From the NCBI GenBank assembly GCA_020444475.1, contig JAHLKV010000001.1, forward strand, positions 124,001 through 188,000: a stretch of 64,000 nucleotides of DNA. Reading direction: 5' to 3'. This document shows, piece by piece, positions 21,256-34,696 of the stretch; positions within the stretch are counted from its first letter, which is position 1, and every line of letters begins with the position of its first letter. A program made the position numbers and the translations under genes. Below the pieces are notes generated by a model. That model saw only the letters and a list, made by a program, of their open reading frames with translations. It had not been told where the DNA came from and did no database searches. This stretch comes from a bacterium. Its GTDB lineage: Bacteria; Zixibacteria; MSB-5A5; GN15; FEB-12.

Positions 21256-21585
21256 TGTATCAGCCCATCATTGCAGTGCTTTATAGCCCAAACTTATGTT
21301 TATATCATAGCGAACTTGTGAATAATATAACAAGCGTCGCCGTTCGTCAAGAAAATCCTGCAGGAATAGCGAAGAAATCATCGGGCCCTCTCCGTAGTTC
21401 ATACTACGAATCTAACCTATTGCTAATAGAGCTATTAAGAGAATTCGCCAAAAATACTGCGGATCGCACCGAGGAGACTGCGGGGTGCCGTCACGGCGAG
21501 CCCTGGGATTTCGCTTCTGGACGAAGGATATGCATTGTTCAAACACTCGAGTTCCAGCGCAAGTTCTGTTTGTCACAAAGGGGGA

Positions 21586-21611
21586 CAAAAAAACCCGCCC
21601 GAAGGCGGGTT
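21586..21611 (-). terminator. terminator of the YceI gene
   Basis: AACCCGCC-CGAA-GGCGGGTT with a T tract on the minus strand. Confidence 0.88.
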
Positions 21612-21633
21612 CGAGATCACCAGGCGCGGGTTG

Positions 21634-22230
21634 CTAGCCCTCTTTCGCCATTACCGTTTGGAGATTGAACGATATCTCGACGTCGTTGCTGACAACCAAT
21701 CCACCGGCATCGAGGCTCTTGCTCCAGGAAACGCCGAAGTCCTGACGGTTGATCGTCGTCTCGGCAGAGAATCCAGCCCGCGTATTGCCCCAGCCATCCT
21801 CAATGGCGCCGTTGAACGTGCAGTCAAATGTAACTTCTTTGGTCACCCCGCGCATGGTGAGGTCACCGACCAGCTTAAACTGGTTGCCCTCCCCGGGAAT
21901 GACCTTGCCGGATACAAACGACAGTTCCGGGTGCTCCTCCACGGCGAAGAAATCCGACGACTTGAGATGATCGTCGCGCTTCTCGTTGTTGGTGCTGATT
22001 GAGGCAGCTTTCGCGGTCACGGAAACGGATGCATCGGCCAGATTTTTGCCGTCGAAATTGGTAACGGTCCCCTCAAACTCGGTAAACTGGCCGCCCACGG
22101 TAGAGATCACCATGTGCTTGACCTCAAACTCCAGGTCGCTGTGGACCGCATCGATCTTCCAGTCGGCCGCCTGAACTGAGGCCGTGAGAGTGGCCGCGAT
22201 TGCGGCGGCGCCAATTGCGTGTTTCAACAT
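21634..22230 (-). CDS. YceI family periplasmic protein
   Basis: Signal peptide; WKIDAVHSDLEFEVKHMVISTVGGQFTEFEGT...KLVGDLTMRGVTKEVTFD. Confidence 0.95.
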   Translation of the reverse strand: MLKHAIGAAAIAATLTASVQAADWKIDAVHSDLEFEVKHMVISTVGGQFTEFEGTVTNFDGKNLADASVSVTAKAASISTNNEKRDDHLKSSDFFAVEEHPELSFVSGKVIPGEGNQFKLVGDLTMRGVTKEVTFDCTFNGAIEDGWGNTRAGFSAETTINRQDFGVSWSKSLDAGGLVVSNDVEISFNLQTVMAKEG

Positions 22231-22324
22231 ACTTTTACTCCTGTATATACGGGTGCTTCGAGATGGTTTGGTCGATTAACCGTGCATCTGTCAGGATTGT
22301 TCCCGGCCAAACGATCGGGAAGGC

Positions 22325-22951
22325 TTACCGCGTGATCGCCCGCTGCCTGACCGCCTCATACAGACAGATTCCGGCGGCCACCGATACATTGAGGCTCTCG
22401 ACGGCGCCCAGCATGGGCAACGAGGCGAGAAAATCACAGCTTTCTCTGGTCAATCGCCGGATCCCCGGTCCCTCGGCTCCCAGAACCAGGGCGGTCGGAC
22501 CGGCCAGATCGCAGTCGTAAATCGTCCGATCCCCGTCAACCACCAGGCCGACAATCCACACCCCGGCATCCTGCAGCTTCTTCAGCGTTCGCGCCAGATT
22601 GGTGACCTGCACCAGCGGGATATGCTCGGCGGCCCCGCACGAGACCGTCCGGACGGTTGGCGTCATGGCAACAGCCCGGTCTTTTGGGACGACAACCGCG
22701 TGGGCGCCGGCGCCGTCGGCAGCGCGAAGACAGGCTCCCAGGTTGTGCGGGTCGGTAACGCCGTCCAGGATCAACAGGAGCGCCGGGACCTCGAGCTTCG
22801 CCACCAGCGAGAGCAGGTCATCATCACTCAGCACTTCCACACGGGCGTTGAGGTCGGTGTGACGGTTTACTCTCGGCATCGGTTGCCGGTTCGCATTTCT
22901 CTTTGGCACAATTAGTCCTTTCCGGAGTGTAATGAACAGGACTTCCGCCAC
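22325..22951 (-). CDS. TrmH/SpoU family RNA 2'-O-methyltransferase (RlmB-like)
   Basis: [73 protein letters not shown]. Confidence 0.92.
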   Translation of the reverse strand: MAEVLFITLRKGLIVPKRNANRQPMPRVNRHTDLNARVEVLSDDDLLSLVAKLEVPALLLILDGVTDPHNLGACLRAADGAGAHAVVVPKDRAVAMTPTVRTVSCGAAEHIPLVQVTNLARTLKKLQDAGVWIVGLVVDGDRTIYDCDLAGPTALVLGAEGPGIRRLTRESCDFLASLPMLGAVESLNVSVAAGICLYEAVRQRAITR

Positions 22952-23029
22952 CGCCGCAACGTCTTTCTGTTGTAGCGACCCGGCGCAAGTTCCTGTATAC
23001 TGATCGCAGCTTGACTGAGAAGGGAGTAC

Positions 23030-23650
23030 ATGAACAAAACACTCGCGATAACAATATCAACTTTGGCGATCGGAGTCTTCGGGTGCACCTCGCCGGACAG
23101 CCACTCCCGGTTTCTCGAAGGGGATATTCTGTTTCAGGATTTTCCTTCCCCGCAAAGCGACGCCATAAAAATCGCTACCGGTTCGGAATACAGTCACTGT
23201 GGCGTACTCTTCTATGAGGATGGGGAGCCAATGGTGTACGAGGCCGTCCAGCCGGTGCGAGTGACTCCCCTTAACCAGTGGATCGGTCGTGACGCCGACA
23301 GCCACTTTGTCGCTCTGCGTCTCAAAGATCGAGATCACCTCCTGTCCCCCGAGCGCCTTGCAGCCATGCGGTCGTATGGTAGCCAGTTTATGGGCAGGAA
23401 CTACGATCCGCTCTTTGAGTGGGGCGATGAGCGGCTCTACTGCTCGGAGCTGGTGTGGAAAATCTATGCCAACGGCGCCTCAATCGAGCTCTGCCGGCCC
23501 CGTGCATTGAGAGAATACTCGCTCGATCATCCGATCGTTCTCGAAAAGCTGGCGGAACGCTACGGGGATGACGTCCCACTTGACCAATACGTCGTCGCGC
23601 CGTCGGATCTGTTTAGTTCGGACCGGCTCTCGGTCGTCGAGCAACGTTAA
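23030..23650 (+). CDS. YiiX/YaeF-like permuted NlpC/P60 lipoprotein
   Basis: Lipobox IGVFGC; GDILFQ...[22 protein letters not shown] and [11 protein letters not shown]. Confidence 0.82.
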   Translation: MNKTLAITISTLAIGVFGCTSPDSHSRFLEGDILFQDFPSPQSDAIKIATGSEYSHCGVLFYEDGEPMVYEAVQPVRVTPLNQWIGRDADSHFVALRLKDRDHLLSPERLAAMRSYGSQFMGRNYDPLFEWGDERLYCSELVWKIYANGASIELCRPRALREYSLDHPIVLEKLAERYGDDVPLDQYVVAPSDLFSSDRLSVVEQR

Positions 23651-23656
23651 TCGGTT

Positions 23657-25459
23657 CTATTCTTCTTCAACCGGATCGACTATACTGATCACCGTATCGC
23701 CCGGTTTTGGTGTCAACTTCGACTCCATTGAAAACAACTGCAGCGATCCGGACTCCGTGACGAGAAACAACGGTATCACCGAATCACCATATCGCGACCG
23801 CAGCCGCTCGAGATTGAACTCTTCGGTGATGGAAGTTCTCTTGACGATCGCACCACGCTGGAAACGGTTCGTCAGCGCCGCGTAGGTCGCGTCCTTTGCG
23901 AACAGATACCGACCCCGGAGATGCATCGGCAGCTCCTTGCGCTTTTCGTTTTTCGCGGTGGCTCCGCCCGGTATTTGATAGACATCTCCCCTGCCGAAAA
24001 TATCCACGAAATGCAAAGCCGCCAGCGAGTTTACCTCGTCGTTGGGCGTCAGCGCCACCAGCCGACCGATCCCATCGAGCTGCAGTTCGTTAAGCACATC
24101 TTCGGAGAGGATACTGCCATAATATCCGCGAAGTCCCAGGTTGCGTGCGGTCGTAACATTCGACCAGTTGGAGTCTACCATCGCGACCTGGAAACCGAGA
24201 TCCGAAAGCGCCTTCGCCATCTCCCGCGCCCATACGTGGGCGCCGGCGAAGAGCACCCCCTGCGGATTTGGTTTGGATAGCTTGAGCTTGCGCGCCACCG
24301 GACCGGCGGTGAGGCCGTAGACCGCTACCGTGCCCACGATCACCTGGAAGATCAGGGGCACCAGCGGCTCGAACTGCACGTAACCGGCCTCGCTAAGGCG
24401 AAGCACGAACACGGAGGTCACCGCGGCGGCGACTATTCCTCTCGGGGCCATCCAGGCAACGAACAACTTTTCGTTGAGACTGATTTTAGATCGAAACGTC
24501 GCGATGAAAACGGAAAGTGGTCGCACCAGAACTATCAGCACAATTACGAATATCCAGTTAGACACACTGTCCAGAGCCATCTCACTTATCGGGAGTCTCG
24601 CCGAGAGGATCACGAACAGGCTCGCGATGAGCAGCACGCGGAGATTCTCCTTGAACTCGAGGATATGGCGAATCGATACGAACTTCTGATTCGCAAGCGC
24701 GATTCCCATGACCGTTACCGCCAGCAGTCCGGACTCGGTCTGGATGTGATTGGCCCCGAGGAATACAATCAAGACCATCATGAGTGCGACCGGATTCTGC
24801 AGGAAATCGGGCACGAGATACCGTCTGAGTAGAAGAACGATCGCTCCGGCGCCAGCCAGACCTATCAGCCCGCCGAGAAACAGGGACTTGAGGACAGCCG
24901 GGATGACAATTCCCATCCCCTGTTTCAGACCGCCCTCGAGGATCACCTCGAAGACGATAACGGCAATGATGGCGCCGATCGGATCATTGACGATTCCCTC
25001 CCACTTCACGATCGACCCGATTCGCCCCATCGGTCGCACCTGCCGCAGCAGCGGGATAATCACGGTCGGACCGGTCACCACCAGCACGGCGCCGATCAGC
25101 AGCGACGGTCCGCTGGGGAGACCGACGATCCACGAGGCGGCCATCGAAGAAAGCACCCACGTTACGAGGGCTCCAACGGTGATGAGACTCGTGATTACAC
25201 CGCCGATCTTCCGCACCTCCTGGAAGCGCAGGCTCAGACCGCCTTCGAACAGAATAATCGCAACCGATACCGACACGAGCGGAAAGAGAATATCGCCGAA
25301 CAATTCGTCCGGGTGGAGGATACCGGTTACCGGACCGGCGATGAAACCGCTCAACAGGAGGAGCAAAATCGCCGGCAGGTGCAGCCTCCAGGCCAGCCAC
25401 TGGGCGAGGATGCCCAGCACGATAATCGCTCCCAATCCGATCAGCAGATGTTCAGACAT
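23657..25459 (-). CDS. CPA1-type Na+/H+ antiporter with C-terminal TrkA-N domain
   Basis: Start chosen at MSEHLLIGLG (ORF open to 25522); WMAPRGIVAAAVTSVF; C-terminal nucleotide-binding domain. Confidence 0.9.
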   Translation of the reverse strand: MSEHLLIGLGAIIVLGILAQWLAWRLHLPAILLLLLSGFIAGPVTGILHPDELFGDILFPLVSVSVAIILFEGGLSLRFQEVRKIGGVITSLITVGALVTWVLSSMAASWIVGLPSGPSLLIGAVLVVTGPTVIIPLLRQVRPMGRIGSIVKWEGIVNDPIGAIIAVIVFEVILEGGLKQGMGIVIPAVLKSLFLGGLIGLAGAGAIVLLLRRYLVPDFLQNPVALMMVLIVFLGANHIQTESGLLAVTVMGIALANQKFVSIRHILEFKENLRVLLIASLFVILSARLPISEMALDSVSNWIFVIVLIVLVRPLSVFIATFRSKISLNEKLFVAWMAPRGIVAAAVTSVFVLRLSEAGYVQFEPLVPLIFQVIVGTVAVYGLTAGPVARKLKLSKPNPQGVLFAGAHVWAREMAKALSDLGFQVAMVDSNWSNVTTARNLGLRGYYGSILSEDVLNELQLDGIGRLVALTPNDEVNSLAALHFVDIFGRGDVYQIPGGATAKNEKRKELPMHLRGRYLFAKDATYAALTNRFQRGAIVKRTSITEEFNLERLRSRYGDSVIPLFLVTESGSLQLFSMESKLTPKPGDTVISIVDPVEEE

Positions 25460-25607
25460 GCCATTCTCTTTCGATTCAATCCTGGATGTGCCACAAGGTA
25501 CGCACGACAGCCGACGATGCAATTAAAAGCCGCTTGCCGTTTGCGGTACCCTCTGCCTACCTTCCGATCAAGTCTCGTCCCACCAGAACACGAGTTAGCC
25601 CGGGGAG

Positions 25608-26801
25608 GTGCCCATGTCGCGATCCGTCCACGCAACGCCGCTTCCTGTTGCAATGCTTTTGACCCTGCTCGTCACGATCCTCTGTTCCTGTTCGGACGAT
25701 GATCCTACCGGGCCGGATGTTGATCCGAATGCGCCGATCATCGACTCGATCGTACCCGCCGACGGGACGATCGGCGACACGGTTGTTGTGTACGGGTCCA
25801 GATTCTCGATGGTTCCGGACTCCAATATTGTTGTGTTCGGGCGTGGATCTTCGCGTCCCTTTGCCGGTGATCACATCGAACTTCAGGTTGTCGTCCCGCC
25901 GGGCGCGACAACGGACAAACCGGTCGTGCGATCCGGAGCTCGGACCGGCATGGCAGGTCAGGATTTCACGGTTTACTGGAAGCTCGTAGCAGCCCCGGCA
26001 GCATCGCGCCTGCATGACATAATCTACACCGACAGTCGTTTCGTCATTTTCGGGAACGAAGGGTTGACCATGTCTTCCGCGGACGGAACAGGGTGGTCAA
26101 ATCACAGCTCCGGAACATCTCCCTTCTACACCGCGGTGGCCGGACAGGGACGAATCGTGGCCGCACAAGGGACTTCCGGTGTTCGCGCATTCGAACTGGA
26201 GGGACCGCTGGACCAGTCAGTAAACTTCGGCGTGGCGTCATCCGGGGGCTACCTGCTGGCGGCGTCCAACGCGATCTTCGTCGCGGCGCCTCGCCAGGGA
26301 GGAGAGATTCGATACTCCGCCGACGGGGTCATCTGGACGACGGCGGCGCTGAACCCCGCCCTCCCGCTCTCTGCGGTTGTGTACACGGACCACTTTGTCG
26401 CGTACTCCGAGGGGGCCGATATCTGGACGTCGAGCGATGGCGTCACGTGGTCTCACACCTACTGCAACCTGATCGCCCCGGCGCCGAGCGCGTTCGCCTG
26501 GACCGGAACACTGCTCATGGCAACCAAGCCGTCGACGCTTTATTATTCGTTTAACGGCTCGAACTTCATCGACGGGACTCCCGGCGCCTATGAAAACGAG
26601 GGTTTCTCGCATGTGGAGTGGACGGGCGAAGTCATTTTAGTGCAGGCGGGCGACGGCCTCATCTGGTCGGAGGGCGCGGTGCAGTGGAGGCGACATGCGC
26701 TGTTTCCGGTGACTCCGACTTCGCCGCCGAAGATCGCCTGCAGTGATACTGTTTGTATTGCGGTGGGTGGGTTTTACGGTCTTCTCGCCTGGCGGCAGTA
26801 G
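25608..26801 (+). CDS. IPT/TIG-domain lipoprotein with sialidase-like repeats
   Basis: Lipobox TILCSC; PIIDSIVPADGTIGDTVVVYGSRFS (IPT/TIG); YSADGVIWTTA, TSSDGVTWSHT repeats. Confidence 0.8.
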   Translation: MPMSRSVHATPLPVAMLLTLLVTILCSCSDDDPTGPDVDPNAPIIDSIVPADGTIGDTVVVYGSRFSMVPDSNIVVFGRGSSRPFAGDHIELQVVVPPGATTDKPVVRSGARTGMAGQDFTVYWKLVAAPAASRLHDIIYTDSRFVIFGNEGLTMSSADGTGWSNHSSGTSPFYTAVAGQGRIVAAQGTSGVRAFELEGPLDQSVNFGVASSGGYLLAASNAIFVAAPRQGGEIRYSADGVIWTTAALNPALPLSAVVYTDHFVAYSEGADIWTSSDGVTWSHTYCNLIAPAPSAFAWTGTLLMATKPSTLYYSFNGSNFIDGTPGAYENEGFSHVEWTGEVILVQAGDGLIWSEGAVQWRRHALFPVTPTSPPKIACSDTVCIAVGGFYGLLAWRQ

Positions 26802-26832
26802 TATCGGGCAGTGCTTATTGTATGACAAGCAG

Positions 26833-26870
26833 AAAGCCCCTCCGGCGAACCGAAGGGGCTTTTCTTTATT
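26833..26870 (+). terminator. terminator between the IPT lipoprotein gene and 5S rRNA
   Basis: AAAGCCCCT-CCGG-CGAA-CCG-AAGGGGCTTT followed by TTCTTTATTT. Confidence 0.85.
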
Positions 26871-26872
26871 TA

Positions 26873-26989
<117 letters not shown>

Positions 26990-27094
26990 ATATCTTCATA
27001 GTTTCTGCTGTGATGTGGTTTGACATCACCCAACAGGTGCGCAGGCCATTTTCTCTACGGCTTACTCTTAGAAGAGCAGTGATCGTAATTTTTA

Positions 27095-30101
<3,007 letters not shown>

Positions 30102-30192
30102 ATAACTCACCTAAGAGCATACCTATAGATGCAACGATCCTGCGCAACCTGTTGGAAGATGCGCAAACCGTTTATTACAGCAGAAACTATGT

Positions 30193-30206
30193 AGTTGTCA
30201 AAGAAC
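30193..30206 (-). promoter_or_regulatory. boxA-like antitermination element before 23S
   Basis: Minus strand TGTTCTTTGACAACT, repeated upstream of 16S. Confidence 0.6.
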
Positions 30207-30263
30207 AGTCGCTCGCCCTGCGGCGAACTATATCACAAGCGAACTTGCGTTCGATTTCTCTCA

Positions 30264-30336
30264 TGGAGATGACCGGGATCGAACCGGTGACCTGTGGCTT
30301 GCAAAGCCACCGCTCTCCCAACTGAGCTACATCCCC
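30264..30336 (-). tRNA. tRNA-Ala (anticodon TGC), no encoded CCA
   Basis: GGGGATGTAGCTCAGTTGGGAGAGCGGTGGCTTTGCAAGCCACAGGTCACCGGTTCGATCCCGGTCATCTCCA. Confidence 0.97.
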
Positions 30337-30350
30337 GAAACGTACCAAAA

Positions 30351-30427
30351 TGGTGGGCCTAAATGGAGTTGAACCATTGACCTCGCGCTTATCAGGCGCG
30401 CGCTCTAACCAACTGAGCTATAGGCCC
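30351..30427 (-). tRNA. tRNA-Ile (anticodon GAT), CCA encoded
   Basis: GGGCCTATAGCTCAGTTGGTTAGAGCGCGCGCCTGATAAGCGCGAGGTCAATGGTTCAACTCCATTTAGGCCCACCA. Confidence 0.97.
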
Positions 30428-30584
30428 GTCCATCAGGCCACCGCCTCACGGCGATAACGTAATTTATATCTAAACAGCCAGCTAAAGACAGGGCGACATT
30501 TGATCGCCCGAGATGCATGTCGAGAGGCTCGACCATCGATGTTGTGGCCGGTCCGTGAGACCGACCTAGCACACCGTGCTCCTT

Positions 30585-32138
<1,554 letters not shown>

Positions 32139-32286
32139 TATTTCGAATTGTTTGAATTCGACTCTTTGATCGAACGTGTCATTTGTTGAACACATTCACT
32201 ATAAGAATACACAAAATCAAAGGATTTTGCGAAAGACCTCACAACATGCGAGCGTTCGCATGTGCCCGTCTTTAGCATGGCTATTT

Positions 32287-32300
32287 AGTTGTCAAAGAAC
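32287..32300 (-). promoter_or_regulatory. boxA-like antitermination element in the rRNA leader
   Basis: Minus strand GTTCTTTGACAACT, same motif as upstream of 23S. Confidence 0.6.
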
Positions 32301-32349
32301 TTGTTCGGTCGAAAAAAAACCTGCTCGACGTTTCCGTCGGCAGATGCCC

Positions 32350-32378
32350 ATGATACTCGGGCCGGAGTGATCTGTCAA
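32350..32378 (-). promoter_or_regulatory. predicted rRNA promoter (proximal)
   Basis: Minus strand TTGACA-N17-TATCAT. Confidence 0.75.
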
Positions 32379-32511
32379 GATCTTTTTTTCGACTTTTTCA
32401 TCCGATCCGATCCGAACTCGACCTTTCGGCCTTCTCGTCGGATCTCGTGCACCAACCCCTGCTCCGGGCTTCCGCTCGCGATCATGAGCCGTGTTTTTTG
32501 ATCGGCCGACA

Positions 32512-32540
32512 AGACTAATACTTTAGCCCAACCTTGTCAA
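32512..32540 (-). promoter_or_regulatory. predicted rRNA promoter (distal)
   Basis: Minus strand TTGACA-N17-TAGTCT. Confidence 0.5.
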
Positions 32541-32945
32541 GCCCTTTCGTTAATATTTTGTAAGCCTCCCAGTCGAAAGTCGTTACCGCCGTGGTCACAC
32601 GCCACCAAAAGCCGCCCCGGAAGCAGGTTTTGCGACCGTCGACCACCTGCAAAAAAGTGTCACCAAACCCACCCCAAACTCCCCAAAAGCGATCCCAATG
32701 TCGCCTTCCGCCTCCATGCAACAGCTGCCTGACCCCGAAAAACTCCCTGCCGTGAACCGCTGACAGAAACTGCCAGAAAGCTCAAATGGACCGCAATCAA
32801 TGCCCTGCCTCCCCGCACAACCCCTCCCCCGACTTCCAGACAAAGGGCGCACCGGCTCGCACTTTTTTGACTTTTGTCAAGTCACCCCCGACATTTTGTA
32901 TTATATTCCCCAAGCGAACACGTAACTAACAAGGGTGTAACGACT

Positions 32946-33281
32946 ATGCTGGCTGTATCCGACAAGGCATGTGAAGAGCTTCACAAGTTCTTCGATTCCG
33001 ACCAGGGCAAAGAAGCACATCTCATTATTTACTTTCAGGGCATGGCCTGCTCCGGACCATCGCTGGGACTGACTGTCGACAAAAAGATCGATGAGCTGGA
33101 GAAGATCGAAGCGAATGGTATCGAAGCGTATATCGACCCGAAACTTCGCGAGTTCCTCTCTCAGTTCAAAGGTATCAATATCGACTACGTGACGATGAAC
33201 GACCAGTCGGGCTTCACGATCAAGGTCGAAGGGGCTGGCGGCTGCGCCTCCTGCGGCGACAAAAGCGAGCACTGCGAGTAA
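32946..33281 (+). CDS. HesB/IscA-like protein, cysteine form
   Basis: MLAVSDKACEELHKFFDSDQGKEAHLIIYFQGMACSGPSLGLTVDKKID...CASCGDKSEHCE; start reset to the internal ATG that aligns with the neighbouring paralog. Confidence 0.85.
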   Translation: MLAVSDKACEELHKFFDSDQGKEAHLIIYFQGMACSGPSLGLTVDKKIDELEKIEANGIEAYIDPKLREFLSQFKGINIDYVTMNDQSGFTIKVEGAGGCASCGDKSEHCE

Positions 33282-33417
33282 GTTGGTTTCAGGGAAACAA
33301 TCCTGGCTGTCCGGTGGTTGAAAAAAGGAATATCATGTCTCGGTTTGAATCAAATCGACCGAAACGGAATCCAATAAGCGATGCCGAGAAAGCAACTTTG
33401 AGAGGCGGACCATACCT

Positions 33418-33747
33418 ATGCTGAATGTTTCCGACAAAGCCAGCCAGGAGCTGAGAACTTTCCTGGCCTCTGACAAAGGACAGGGCAGCCACCTTGTCAT
33501 CTACTTCCAGGGCATGGGCTGAGGCGGCCCCAGTTTGGGGTTGGCTCTGGATGAGTCAGTGGATGGATTGGAAAAGCTCGAACATAATGGTATCGAGACC
33601 TATATCGAGCCCGGACTGAAAGAGTTTCTCACCCAGTTCGAGGCGATCTCTATCGACCACGTGACGATCGGCGGACGGTCCGGATTCGTGGTCAAGGCCG
33701 GCGCCGGCTGTGACAGCGGCAGCTGTTCCTCGGGCACCTGCGGGTGA
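33418..33747 (+). CDS. HesB-like selenoprotein; in-frame UGA (33520-33522) read as Sec at codon 35
   Basis: MLNVSDKASQELRTFLASDKGQGSHLVIYFQGMG[U]GGPSLGLALDESVDGLEKLEHNGIETYIEPGLKEFLTQFEAISIDHVTIGGRSGFVVKAGAGCDSGSCSSGTCG; aligns without gaps through the UGA with the upstream Cys paralog. Confidence 0.88.
33523..33546 (+). promoter_or_regulatory. candidate bacterial SECIS hairpin
   Basis: Immediately 3' of the UGA: CCCCA-GTT-TGGGG (33528-33540), extendable by G-U and C-G pairs to about 10 bp with one bulge; first loop base is G. Confidence 0.6.
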
Positions 33748-33770
33748 AACTCGCTACAGAATATCGAACG

Positions 33771-33799
33771 AAGGCCGGTCGCGTGATCGGCCTTTTTCT
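33771..33799 (+). terminator. terminator of the HesB-like gene pair
   Basis: AAGGCCGGTC-GCGT-GATCGGCCTT followed by TTTCTTTG. Confidence 0.9.
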
Positions 33800-33972
33800 T
33801 TGTCGCCAATCAGAATGCCGCCTCGCCGAGATTCTGCCGGCCGATGACAGTCGGTTGCCGTGCACATGGATACCGGGAAGCATCACGCGCCTGATCGGTC
33901 CTCGGTAAACCGGCCAACCGACGAAATGTTGACTTGACTTGGATTGCTTTTCTATTACTTTGGCGCAGGTAC

Positions 33973-34049
33973 GCCGGGGTAGCTCAGTTGGTTAGAGCAC
34001 CAGATTGTGGATCTGGGGGTCGAGCGTTCGAGCCGCTCCCCCGGTACCA
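33973..34049 (+). tRNA. tRNA-His (anticodon GTG), CCA encoded
   Basis: GCCGGGGTAGCTCAGTTGGTTAGAGCACCAGATTGTGGATCTGGGGGTCGAGCGTTCGAGCCGCTCCCCCGGTACCA. Confidence 0.95.
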
Positions 34050-34170
34050 AATTCCTTCGGACAGCCCGGTGGCCGCGAACCGGCCCCCCTTCTCGATTCC
34101 CCCGAAACTAAAAAAGGGCCCGACTGTTGAGCCGTACCCTTGAGGACTATCGCCTGCATTCGGAACGCGA

Positions 34171-34500
34171 TTAGACGCCGGACTGCTCGCTGTTGTCGTC
34201 GGAGCGATTGAAGCGCTCGTCAAACACTCTCCCCTTGCGTAGCCCCTCCAAACGGGCCTTCTGGCGAGCCTCGCGCAACGGCTGGTTCGGTCTCAGCGGC
34301 AGGTCGCACAGAGTCTGGAGCGCCATCACCTGCTCCCGCTCGTTGGCCCGGCGCCGGAAGTAAATGATGTTGAACTCCAGGTCAGGCAGATCGTCTTCTT
34401 CTTCAGGAAGAAAAACAGACCACAACTCCTCCGGAATACCATCCAACATCATCTGGATATTATCGTAGTGGTAGAGTGCTTTCTCGACGTCGTACTTCAT
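34171..34500 (-). CDS. hypothetical protein
   Basis: 109 aa ORF, acidic and charged, in an otherwise empty region. Confidence 0.6.
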   Translation of the reverse strand: MKYDVEKALYHYDNIQMMLDGIPEELWSVFLPEEEDDLPDLEFNIIYFRRRANEREQVMALQTLCDLPLRPNQPLREARQKARLEGLRKGRVFDERFNRSDDNSEQSGV

Positions 34501-34696
34501 TCTGCAATCACCGTCCTTTATCGGACTTTGTCGGTCGGATAAGGGTTTGATGAATCCCCGTTATCCATTTTCATGGTAAAACAATAAGTGACGCCCCGAT
34601 GTTCCGGGCTTCACCTCTTGGCCCATATTATAACATAGGCCCATGCAGTCCAAGATAAAAATGGTGCGGTACTCGGGCGGCACCGGATGGGGTGGC

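Noticed and set aside
33535-33747. ORF-track 70 aa protein MGLALDESVDG... as an independent gene
   Set aside because: It has no proper N-terminus for the HesB fold. The upstream in-frame part from 33418 supplies it, interrupted only by a UGA at the Cys position.
33418-33747. Second HesB-like gene as a nonsense-mutated pseudogene
   Set aside because: The frame and sequence are preserved to the end, the UGA sits precisely at the functional Cys, and a hairpin follows. Decay remains possible until sel genes are checked.
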